This document shows positions 7,181 to 13,239 of a stretch of 41,131 nt of DNA, one piece after another. The translations under genes were made by a program, and so were the position numbers. The stretch spans positions 1 to 41,131 of the IMG/VR virus record IMGVR_UViG_3300035682_000074. One strand, 5' to 3'. This DNA comes from a virus. The notes under the pieces were generated by a model. It had not been told where the DNA came from and did not search any database. It saw only the letters and a list, made by a program, of their open reading frames with translations. Within the stretch, counting starts at the first letter, position 1. Each line of letters begins with the position of its first letter.

Positions 7181-7974
7181 GCGAAGAAATAATTCTGTTG
7201 GACGGCACATCGTGGGATAAGAGCACCCTTATCGAAGCGATGCGCGATGACGACTTCTACTATGGTTACTTGGGGAAGGCAGCGATGTCTTCCTCTAACC
7301 TAAAGAAAATCAATGACTCACCGAAGGAATACGAGAGATACGTTAAGTTCGGGGAGGACGGAGACACAACTGCGCTGGTTATGGGTAACCTAATCCATAC
7401 GCTATTGCTTGAGCCGCACTTACAGGAGCGCTTCGAGCCAGTTGAGTGCGCCTCTAAGGCGGCAAACATTTGGAAAGATGCTGTTGCTCACCACGAAGGC
7501 ACGGGTAAGAAACTATTGCTGCGAAAGGACTTTGACAACTGCTACTATGTGGCTGATGCACTGAAGAAGAACAGCATTGTGAAGGATGCCCTTCGTGATG
7601 CTGAATACGAACTGCCCGCTATAAGTATGCTGTACGGCATACCCTTTAGGGGCAAGGCGGACATTAAGAAAAAAGATTCTCCCGTTATATATGACCTTAA
7701 GACCACATCAAACCTTTCTGACTTCAGGAGTAGCGCATTCAAGTATTCCTATGCCGCTCAGGCCTACATCTACTGTACTTTGTTTGATGTTCAGTTCGAG
7801 AACTTTAAGTTCATAGTCATTGACAAAGGCAACAAAGACATTGGGATATTCTCGATGTCGGAGGAGTTTTTTGAGCGGGGACGTAAGTTGGTGGAGCGTG
7901 GTGTTGATACATACATCAAGTACTTCGTCAATGGAGAGGACTTGGAGAACTATGTTGTTTACGGAGAATTATAA
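7174..7974 (+). CDS. RecE-like PD-(D/E)XK exonuclease
   Basis: The protein resembles the RecE/exodeoxyribonuclease VIII catalytic domain (PDDEXK_12 type). Visible elements are MSSSNLKKINDSP and LVMGNLIHTLLLEP (His75), the acidic GKADI (Asp163), the core YDLKTT (Asp174-x-Lys176), and a YAAQAYIY helix (Gln196) from the Q motif. Such nucleases resect double-stranded DNA 5' to 3' to make the single strands that ERF anneals. The gene starts at GTG 7174 or 7177, overlapping the ERF stop, so the pair is probably co-translated. All catalytic positions appear intact. Confidence 0.85.
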   Translation: MVSEEIILLDGTSWDKSTLIEAMRDDDFYYGYLGKAAMSSSNLKKINDSPKEYERYVKFGEDGDTTALVMGNLIHTLLLEPHLQERFEPVECASKAANIWKDAVAHHEGTGKKLLLRKDFDNCYYVADALKKNSIVKDALRDAEYELPAISMLYGIPFRGKADIKKKDSPVIYDLKTTSNLSDFRSSAFKYSYAAQAYIYCTLFDVQFENFKFIVIDKGNKDIGIFSMSEEFFERGRKLVERGVDTYIKYFVNGEDLENYVVYGEL

Positions 7975-7984
7975 ATTATAAATT

Positions 7985-8209
7985 ATGGAGGCTGTTTTAA
8001 AATTCGATATGGGTGATGACACCGATAGAGAAACATTCATTAACTGCTATAAGGGAGACACCTATGCGGAGGCTATTGTCCTATTTGGGGAATGGCTAAG
8101 GATAGAGATGTCTTACAGCGAAGACCGATATAGTGAGTCTCAATACGCTACCCTTAAGTTAGTTAGCGATAAGTTCTTTAATGAGGTTCAATCTACCGTA
8201 GAGCGTTAG
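7985..8209 (+). CDS. Small acidic phage protein, 74 aa
   Basis: The layout resembles a common short phage protein that starts with a hydrophobic strand and an acidic DxxxR-E helix (KFDMGDDTDRETFINCYKG), followed by an FGEWLRIEM helix and a second charged helix. I cannot assign a role. The gene sits between the exonuclease and a second nuclease-like gene, probably on the same transcript, and its leader is ATAAATTATAAATT. Confidence 0.55.
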   Translation: MEAVLKFDMGDDTDRETFINCYKGDTYAEAIVLFGEWLRIEMSYSEDRYSESQYATLKLVSDKFFNEVQSTVER

Positions 8210-8211
8210 TA

Positions 8212-8592
8212 ATGGACTATAATAGCGACTTCAGGTTTGACTTGGAGTTGGGACAGCAAGGTGAGACCACCTTCGGCGCTATATTTTCTGGCACCAAGAT
8301 AGAAGTCAAAACAGACTTCGCGGCTCACCGAACTGGCAACTTCTTCATCGAATATGAGTCACGCGACAAGCCTTCGGGCCTTGCCACTACCCACGCCGTA
8401 TATTGGTGCTTGATTGCCACCAAGACTCCGGAGCGCGTGCTTGACGACAACGTGTTGTTTATGGCTGTCCTCCCCACTGATAGGCTGAAGGAGTTATGTC
8501 GTGAGGCATTTGCAGAAAGAGGATACGTGCTTGGAGGAGACAGCAATACATCTAAGGGTGTGTTGCTCCCCGTAAGCAAAGTGTTCTTATAA
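8212..8592 (+). CDS. Small PD-(D/E)XK nuclease-like protein, 126 aa
   Basis: The sequence has the order D..L..GQQGE, then KIEVKTD (an E-x-K core), then TGNFFIEYESRDKPSGLATT and HAVYWCLI. This resembles compact restriction-endonuclease-fold or Holliday-resolvase-like proteins in phages, in which an acidic residue, the ExK strand and a following E/Q complete the active site. The candidate active residues are Glu and Lys of EVK and an upstream acidic residue. A branched-DNA nuclease role would overlap with RusA downstream. This is a motif-level assignment. Confidence 0.6.
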   Translation: MDYNSDFRFDLELGQQGETTFGAIFSGTKIEVKTDFAAHRTGNFFIEYESRDKPSGLATTHAVYWCLIATKTPERVLDDNVLFMAVLPTDRLKELCREAFAERGYVLGGDSNTSKGVLLPVSKVFL

Positions 8593-8613
8593 ATTCACTA
8601 ACCATAAGTAAAA

Positions 8614-8901
8614 ATGAAAATAGAACTAACAATGACCGAGCTGTTGTTAATCGTTGATATGATTAAAAATGGCATCGAACCAGAGGACAACGAAGGCACT
8701 GACTTCTACACTGAAGATGAACTTAATACCAAAGAAACAATGACTGACATCACTAAATGCTGGGGACACGGATGCGCCCTCAAAGAAACCTGCTACCGCT
8801 TCACCGCCTCCGAAGGTATGTATCAATCCTACTTTATGAACTCACCTATTAAGAACGGCAAGTGCGAATACCAGTGGGATACTAGCGCCAAAGAGAAATG
8901 A
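8614..8901 (+). CDS. Cysteine-motif phage protein, 95 aa
   Basis: The C-terminal half has a compact Cys pattern: KCWGHGCALKETCYRFTAS, then YQSYF and GKCEYQW. I associate this C-x4-C-x5-C ... YQSYF ... C arrangement with small hypothetical proteins in Bacteroidota phages. Four cysteines could bind zinc or an iron-sulphur cluster; this is inference. The first 45 residues are acidic and unassigned. The stop overlaps the next start as ATGA. Confidence 0.6.
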   Translation: MKIELTMTELLLIVDMIKNGIEPEDNEGTDFYTEDELNTKETMTDITKCWGHGCALKETCYRFTASEGMYQSYFMNSPIKNGKCEYQWDTSAKEK

Positions 8902-9146
8902 AAACAGAAAGCAATTTAAACATCACAACAAACGAAGACAGTGCTTTTAAAAAGCAAATTGAGTTTCTACTCGGTAGGGAAGTTCCATTAAGTGCATCCG
9001 AAATTAACTCATTGGCTCACCTAACAACAGGAAACCTATGGGTGATTAAAGTATTAGATAAACTAAATTTATCCATTGAAGACATCATTTACGAAAGAGA
9101 TAGAGACATTCTAAAAGCTGAAGTTCTTAACACCAACGAGAAATGA
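8898..9146 (+). CDS. Hypothetical helical protein, 82 aa
   Basis: The start is coupled to the preceding gene through ATGA (8898-8901), and the end is coupled to the next in the same way (9143-9146). The sequence is mostly helix, mixed charge, with no cysteines. A segment reading LGREVPLSASEINSLAHL could be a small DNA-binding or interaction helix pair, but I do not recognise a domain. Confidence 0.55.
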   Translation: MKTESNLNITTNEDSAFKKQIEFLLGREVPLSASEINSLAHLTTGNLWVIKVLDKLNLSIEDIIYERDRDILKAEVLNTNEK

Positions 9147-9292
9147 GCAAGTACATCAGTGCAGCGTTCTTTAGGGACGTAGTGAACCGCCAACGATTCG
9201 GAGGCGAAGATGAAGGCATCAGCTTTGATTATATGTTGGAACTAATAGAACAAGAAGTAATAAAGAACTATGAAAGCACCACGATTAAATAA
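9143..9292 (+). CDS. Hypothetical protein, 49 aa
   Basis: This short gene has an ATGA start overlap at 9143-9146. The protein opens SKYISAAFFRDVVNRQRF, has a GGEDEG turn and finishes with a helix (YMLELIEQEVIKNY). No family recognised; the spacing and balanced composition support coding. Confidence 0.5.
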   Translation: MSKYISAAFFRDVVNRQRFGGEDEGISFDYMLELIEQEVIKNYESTTIK

Positions 9293-9377
9293 ACAGCATC
9301 GGAAAATGAAGATGCTTAAAATTGTTAAGTCGGATAAGCAGTTCTGCTTACAATTGCTAAATCGGGTTAACGTATAG
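9270..9377 (+). CDS. Possible very short basic protein, 35 aa
   Basis: ATG at 9270 overlaps the previous gene by 23 nt and the frame ends with TAG at 9375. The product is very basic (NKQHRKMKMLKIVKSDK). The same DNA also forms a strong hairpin (9335-9350), so the open frame may be incidental. Listed with low confidence. Confidence 0.25.
   Translation: MKAPRLNKQHRKMKMLKIVKSDKQFCLQLLNRVNV
9320..9355 (+). other. Hairpin with AAGTCGG shoulder
   Basis: TAAGCA (9335-9340) pairs perfectly with TGCTTA (9345-9350) around GTTC. AATTG (9320-9324) and CAATT (9351-9355) can close an outer stem. The shoulder TAAGTCGG (9326-9333) is identical to bases 10673-10680 in the element downstream of 10651. It may be a third, diverged relative or coincidence. 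Confidence 0.3.
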
Positions 9378-9417
9378 GTTGACACCATCACCCAAATAGT
9401 AAACCCATAGATTGACA

Positions 9418-9519
9418 ATGAAAACAGAGACAACAGATACCACAGACCTATGCCCAGTATGCCTGCGAACAACCCAACAGATTAACGAAGGCGATAGCGA
9501 CTGCTACTGCACACAATAA
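9418..9519 (+). CDS. Tiny CxxC zinc-knuckle-like protein, 33 aa
   Basis: ATG at 9418 to TAA at 9517-9519. The product contains DLCPVCLRTTQ and a C-terminal SDCYCTQ, giving C-x2-C and C-x-C pairs that could hold one zinc ion. The A-rich segment between the MazG-like gene and this stop fits a normal gene junction. I do not recognise the family; confidence rests on the paired cysteines. Confidence 0.45.
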   Translation: MKTETTDTTDLCPVCLRTTQQINEGDSDCYCTQ

Positions 9520-9528
9520 CAAAAACAA

Positions 9529-9831
9529 ATGGATACTATACTAGACCTAGAAATGAAAGTAGTAGATTGGGCACACCGCCGCAATCTAGTGCACCCCGAG
9601 AACGTAAACAGCCAAATGCTGAAGGTTATGGAGGAAGTGGGGGAACTTGCCTCAGCCATTGCCAAGAACAAAGAAGAAGAGACCATTGACGCTATCGGAG
9701 ATGTCCTCATTACGCTGATTATTCTGTCCGCTCAGCTTGAACTTAACCCTTGGGATTGCCTAGAGGCTGCCTACGGTGAAATCAAAGAGCGAAAAGGCAA
9801 ACTGGTCAACGGAATATTTATTAAAGAATAA
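9529..9831 (+). CDS. mazG: MazG-like nucleotide pyrophosphohydrolase
   Basis: This is a single-domain MazG-like protein of 100 aa. The metal-binding signature is complete: MEEVGEL with Glu35/36 and Glu39, and EETIDAIGD with Glu51, Asp54 and Asp58. MazG enzymes hydrolyse NTPs or dNTPs to monophosphates. Phage versions are thought to shape the nucleotide pool or modulate the host (p)ppGpp response. It lies inside the replication block just before the SSB gene. The TAA stop starts the structured element at 9830. Confidence 0.85.
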   Translation: MDTILDLEMKVVDWAHRRNLVHPENVNSQMLKVMEEVGELASAIAKNKEEETIDAIGDVLITLIILSAQLELNPWDCLEAAYGEIKERKGKLVNGIFIKE

Positions 9832-9893
9832 AGTAGGAAGTCGTTGACGGCTAGTACGTTGGCGCAATTAGGGATATTTAGCCTACTTTTTTT
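9830..9893 (+). ncRNA. Structured element A: branched terminator or small RNA
   Basis: An 8-bp outer stem AAAGTAGG (9830-9837)/CCTACTTT (9882-9889) closes on an inner 8-bp hairpin CGTTGACG (9842-9849)/CGTTGGCG (9857-9864) with a GCTAGTA loop. The outer stem runs into seven T's (9887-9893), as in an intrinsic terminator. The inner part aligns with the element at 10652. GGATAT (9872-9877) could instead pair with ATATCC (9898-9903), offering a second fold. The enclosed hairpin is larger than a terminator needs. Confidence 0.55.
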
Positions 9894-9903
9894 AAGGATA
9901 TCC

Positions 9904-9934
9904 TTGCTATTAACACTCTTATTAACTAAATTTG
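9904..9934 (+). promoter_or_regulatory. Bacteroidota-type promoter (TTG - 20 nt - TAAATTTG)
   Basis: TTG at 9904-9906 and TAAATTTG at 9927-9934 have the same 20-nt spacer as the ERF promoter, and much of the spacer (TTAAC repeats) is alike. It sits between structured element A and the SSB start at 9951, giving a leader of about 10 nt. A terminator followed at once by a promoter would separate SSB expression from the upstream genes. Confidence 0.75.
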
Positions 9935-9950
9935 TTAAAAATTCATAACA

Positions 9951-10271
9951 ATGGAAAATAAATCAGAAAAAATCTTCTGCGGCTACGTTAAGTCGGTGAA
10001 GTTATGGGACGAAGGCCAACGGGCATTTGTTGAACCACGAGAAGGAGTATCAATGCGTTTCAGCCTTTCAGTTGCTGAAATGAATGACCTTCAGCGTTAC
10101 GCCACCAAGGGGGAGAAGCCTTTCGTTTCTTTCGACCTTAAGCGTAGCTCGAAGGGGTCGTACTACATTGAAGTATCCGACCCATCCACGTGGGCTCAAC
10201 GTCCTCAGGCAGGTCTATCAGCGCCACAGGCTCCAAAAGCGCCCGTAGCCAATGATGACCTTCCCTTCTAG
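9951..10271 (+). CDS. ssb: Single-stranded DNA-binding protein with SSB-type C-terminal tail
   Basis: The 106-residue protein has a beta-rich N-terminal part compatible with a small OB fold (CGYVKSVKLWD, then RFSLSVAEMNDLQRY and PFVSFDLKRSSKGSYYIEV). A Pro/Ala/Gln-rich linker follows, and the protein ends in NDDLPF, the acidic hydrophobic SSB tip that normally recruits repair and replication proteins. It has its own promoter and stands between recombination and replication genes. The OB-fold core is inferred from composition, while the tail is direct. Confidence 0.75.
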   Translation: MENKSEKIFCGYVKSVKLWDEGQRAFVEPREGVSMRFSLSVAEMNDLQRYATKGEKPFVSFDLKRSSKGSYYIEVSDPSTWAQRPQAGLSAPQAPKAPVANDDLPF

Positions 10272-10653
10272 GCTTCTTGAGTCCTCGTTAGTTTACCTTG
10301 TAGGCTTTGAGTGGGGGATGGACATTCTAAAGATTGAATATCCCCTATTCTACGCCTCTACCCCTTCCAAGAAATTACATTGGTTTGAGGTGGTTACGGC
10401 CGCCTCTACTGATGGTGTCGTGACCTTTGATAAGGTGTCGGACAAGGAATACTCTGTCATTTACTTTCCTAACAGGAAAAAGGGAGACAATGTACTACTT
10501 GTTCAAACACATAAACTGAAGCCGACACTTACTGGATTTGAATTGGCTGACTTGATAATCAGAAGAGCCGAGATTCGGGTAGAAGAAATTATCGAGCAAG
10601 GGATATACAATCAGCTCGAGGCCAAGAAGAGCAAGTTAACCGAACCTCAATAA
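10252..10653 (+). CDS. Hypothetical protein, 133 aa (or 111 aa)
   Basis: The frame starts at ATG 10252 inside the SSB tail coding sequence or, without overlap, at ATG 10318 (MDILKIEYPLFYAS). It is an alpha/beta sequence with SVIYFPNRKKGDNVLLVQTHK in the middle and a long charged helix (RRAEIRVEEIIEQG) near the end. No family recognised. The TAA stop is the first part of structured element B. Confidence 0.55.
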   Translation: MMTFPSRLLESSLVYLVGFEWGMDILKIEYPLFYASTPSKKLHWFEVVTAASTDGVVTFDKVSDKEYSVIYFPNRKKGDNVLLVQTHKLKPTLTGFELADLIIRRAEIRVEEIIEQGIYNQLEAKKSKLTEPQ

Positions 10654-10713
10654 AGGGAGCATCTTACTTCAGTAAGTCGGTGGCGTTATGGATACGTTAG
10701 TGCTGTCCCTTTT
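10652..10713 (+). ncRNA. Structured element B: three-way-junction RNA-like element
   Basis: Outer stem AAAGGGA (10652-10658)/TCCCTTT (10706-10712) encloses two hairpins: CTTAC-TTCA-GTAAG (10663-10676) and CGGTGGCG/CGTTAGTG (10678-10685/10695-10702) with a TTATGGATA loop. The second hairpin has one G-G mismatch. Its left strand and what follows align with element A: AAGTCG, TG, CG, TA, TACGTT and GC are shared over about 28 columns. A T-rich tail follows. The loop holds the ATG of a possible 25-aa frame. Confidence 0.5.
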
Positions 10714-10765
10714 ATTTATAGTAATGGCCATAATTGCCATTAAAACAACACCAAAGAATAAATGA
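10688..10765 (+). CDS. Possible 25-aa single-membrane-span micro-protein
   Basis: ATG 10688 to TGA 10763-10765 encodes a hydrophobic span (LVLSLLFIVMAIIAI) followed by a basic tail KTTPKNK. The stop overlaps the next start as ATGA, like many genuine gene pairs here. The ATG lies in the loop of element B, so either the ORF or the RNA could be the selected unit. The basic tail after the span suggests the C-terminus faces the cytoplasm. Confidence 0.4.
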   Translation: MDTLVLSLLFIVMAIIAIKTTPKNK

Positions 10766-11232
10766 ATCTTCAATATTCCGCATCTAGGATGCAAACTTTT
10801 GGCATCGCCATCTCAGACTACTATAGGATTGATATATTTTCAAGCACTCGCAAGGGAGTAGTCGTCAACCTAAGAAAGGCTTCATACTATGTGCTTCGCC
10901 GTAGGGGTATAACATTTTCAGCTATTGCCGCAGTGTTTGATAAGAACCACGCAAGCATAATGCACGGAGCTAAAAGTTGCGCTAACCTACTTGAGGTTCG
11001 AGACCAAGATATGCGTAAGTATGTAGATGTGATTGAACTCATCGCTAACGAAATATTTCAAGAAACCGAGGCCGACAATATGCGCCCCGAAATGAGATTA
11101 AACATATACCGATTAAAGTTTATGGATTTCCTTATCGAGCAGGACAATCTTCTTCCCTCATTTAATTTAAGTGAGCGCAAAATGATGTCTCGAAAGATAT
11201 TTAACGAAGTACATAAAGACTTCTATGAGTAA
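10762..11232 (+). CDS. DnaA domain IV-like initiator protein
   Basis: Residues about 37-80 read NLRKASYYVLRRRGITFSAI, then AAVFDKNHASIMHGAKS. This matches the DnaA C-terminal DNA-binding domain, which has an R-x-x-x-Y-L-L-R helix followed by the G-x-x-F-x-x-x-x-H-x-x-V-x-x-A signature helix. There is no AAA+ ATPase part, so this 156-aa protein would recognise DnaA-box-like DNA without ATP-driven melting. The C-terminal 75 residues are helical and unassigned. It lies directly before the primase-helicase, which suggests a role in replication initiation or loading. The ATG overlaps the upstream micro-ORF. Confidence 0.7.
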   Translation: MNLQYSASRMQTFGIAISDYYRIDIFSSTRKGVVVNLRKASYYVLRRRGITFSAIAAVFDKNHASIMHGAKSCANLLEVRDQDMRKYVDVIELIANEIFQETEADNMRPEMRLNIYRLKFMDFLIEQDNLLPSFNLSERKMMSRKIFNEVHKDFYE

Positions 11233-11386
11233 TAGATTGGCCGCCCCCGAGGCGAAGGCCGAGTCTTTGGTTGCTATGCACGGTAAGGATGATGCCTTAA
11301 AGCACGCCGCGCAATGTATGTATATGGGCAACGACAAGGCATACAAATATTGGAATGATGTAATATTAATAATTGAATCGAAATGA
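11225..11386 (+). CDS. Small linker gene product, 53 aa
   Basis: This short gene overlaps the DnaA-like gene by 8 nt and the primase-helicase by 4 nt (ATGA at 11383-11386), so the three are probably translated together. The product is helix-rich (LAAPEAKAESLVAM, then HAAQCMYMGNDKAYKYW) with two methionines near a lone cysteine. No family recognised. It might be a helicase cofactor by position only. Confidence 0.55.
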   Translation: MSNRLAAPEAKAESLVAMHGKDDALKHAAQCMYMGNDKAYKYWNDVILIIESK

Positions 11387-13227
11387 ATCTACTAGACCAA
11401 AAAGTAACCATATTCAAAAGCGTATTTGAAGTTGGAGCGCCGATGCACATCACCGTTCTGCAGGCACTTGAGAGAATTAAAAATGGCAAACAAATTGAGA
11501 GAATAGCCCTTATCAGGGAAGGCGAGAGAGAGCTAAAAAATAAGCTGCCCGTTGTTCTTTGGTCTGGAGTTTTTGATTCACGAAACGATGATTCTCTTAC
11601 AGAACATAGCGGCCTCATCGTCATTGATATAGACCACGTAACGACATTCTCCACCGTTGAGGAAGTCAAGTCTGTCCTATGCCTTGACCAACACATTTTA
11701 GCCGTATGGATTAGCCCCTCCGGCGATGGAATTAAAGCACTGGTGAACATAACATTCCCAGAGCGCCACAGAGACCACTTCAGGGCCCTTGAGAAGTACT
11801 TTGAGACCAAGTATAACTTAATCATTGATGCCTCCGGAAAGAATGAATCTAGGGCTTGTTTTGAGTCCTATGACCCCGAGTTGTGCATAAAGACAGCATC
11901 GAAGTTCTCCAACCTACTTACCGAAGAATACGAGCGAAAAAAGCAAGAGATTAGGACCGTACAGAAATCAACGGACTACCATCGTCTAAACATAGCGGCG
12001 CAAATGATTCGCCGTGCTCCCGATGGAGACAAGCACAGCACCTTGCTACGTGCGGCAATACTTTGCGGAGGATACATAGCAGCAGGAAGAATGGAGGAAG
12101 ATGAGGTCTTCCGCGTTCTACTTCGCGAGATTGAGCGCCGCGATGTAAACAGCATTGACTCCGCTAAGAAAACAATCACCGATGGAATCGAAGAGGGAAA
12201 GCGTAAGCCTATCCACGAAACCGTTACCGAGGAAGAGAGTGTAACTCGTAAGATGAAGCTAGAGGATGGAGATATGTCCTTTATCGCTCCCGATGATTCT
12301 GATGAACGATGGATTGATGACTTCGCAGAGGGGCGCATACAGCTTGGCCTGACAACTGGGCATCCTGAAATAGACAAACACTTTGTCTACAAGAAGGGGT
12401 TCACCATTATCAACGGACACTCCAACATCGGCAAGACCACACTTGTGCTGCACCTTATGGTTAACGCAGCGATACGGCACAACTGGAAGTGGATTGTATA
12501 CTCAAGCGAGAGCAGGACAGCCTCTATAAAGATGCGCATTATGCAGTACGCCTGCGATTTAAACATTAAGGATATGTCATTCTTGACAAGGAAGAAGGCT
12601 TATGAGTGGGTGAAAGAGCATTTTATATTCATCAACAACAACAAGGTCTTCTCCTATATGGACATCCTACTTTACTGCGAGAAGATTATGAACTACAAGC
12701 AGATAGATGGAATACTAATCGACCCCTACAACTCGCTGCGCGTAGATATGTCGCGAAACTCTGGCGTAGGCGTTCACGAATACCACTACGATGCGGCATC
12801 AGAGTTCCTTACTTTCGCCAACACAAATCAAGTGGCGCTGTGGCTAAATACTCACGCAATCACTGAGGCAGCAAGGCGACGTGGAGAGGATGGATTGCCC
12901 GTTGCTCCGGGGGCAGAGGATAGCGAACACGGGGGTAAATGGGTCAACAGGGCCGATAACTTCCTTACGTTTCATAGAAAGATTCAGCATCACGTTCCTC
13001 AAATGAAGCGCACAATGGAGTGGCACGTAAGAAAGATTCGTGAAACGGAAACCGGTGGAGATACAACGTCAATAGATAGTCCCATCCTCTTGGAAATGAA
13101 TCACGCAAGGACTTCTTTTAGGACTCGCAGTGGGCAATTATTATTCCCGCCGCTTGGCACCAACTTAGAAAAAGAAGAACTTCCGGGTCACATAGAAATA
13201 AATGGTGATTATCAAACTTCTTTTTGA
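11383..13227 (+). CDS. Primase-helicase fusion (BT4734/VirE-N domain plus RecA-fold helicase)
   Basis: The N-terminal part (residues about 20-170) carries IVIDIDHV with Asp82 and Asp84, and SPSGDGIKAL (111-120), as in the BT4734-like/VirE-N domain related to archaeo-eukaryotic primases. A helical linker (about 195-290) follows. The C-terminal half is a RecA-fold helicase: Walker A GHSNIGKT (345-352), an IVYSSES strand (371-377), and Walker B ILIDP with Asp447. The end has WLNTHAIT and a KIRETETGG loop compatible with DnaB-family motifs. At 614 aa this gives a phage primase and DNA-unwinding enzyme in one chain. It is encoded in a coupled unit with the DnaA-like protein. High confidence on the helicase, moderate on primase activity. 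Confidence 0.8.
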   Translation: MNLLDQKVTIFKSVFEVGAPMHITVLQALERIKNGKQIERIALIREGERELKNKLPVVLWSGVFDSRNDDSLTEHSGLIVIDIDHVTTFSTVEEVKSVLCLDQHILAVWISPSGDGIKALVNITFPERHRDHFRALEKYFETKYNLIIDASGKNESRACFESYDPELCIKTASKFSNLLTEEYERKKQEIRTVQKSTDYHRLNIAAQMIRRAPDGDKHSTLLRAAILCGGYIAAGRMEEDEVFRVLLREIERRDVNSIDSAKKTITDGIEEGKRKPIHETVTEEESVTRKMKLEDGDMSFIAPDDSDERWIDDFAEGRIQLGLTTGHPEIDKHFVYKKGFTIINGHSNIGKTTLVLHLMVNAAIRHNWKWIVYSSESRTASIKMRIMQYACDLNIKDMSFLTRKKAYEWVKEHFIFINNNKVFSYMDILLYCEKIMNYKQIDGILIDPYNSLRVDMSRNSGVGVHEYHYDAASEFLTFANTNQVALWLNTHAITEAARRRGEDGLPVAPGAEDSEHGGKWVNRADNFLTFHRKIQHHVPQMKRTMEWHVRKIRETETGGDTTSIDSPILLEMNHARTSFRTRSGQLLFPPLGTNLEKEELPGHIEINGDYQTSF

Positions 13228-13235
13228 TAAATTTG
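13228..13235 (+). promoter_or_regulatory. Possible -7 element TAAATTTG before rusA
   Basis: TAAATTTG at 13228-13235 lies 4 nt before the RusA ATG (13240). No TTG occurs 20 nt upstream (GTG stands there), so this is weaker than the ERF and SSB promoters. If used, the transcript would be nearly leaderless. Confidence 0.3.
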
Positions 13236-13239
13236 TATA

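Noticed and set aside
11274-11825. 183-codon minus-strand frame opposite the primase-helicase N-terminus
   Set aside because: The + frame carries conserved primase motifs in the same interval; the minus frame has odd composition and no leader.
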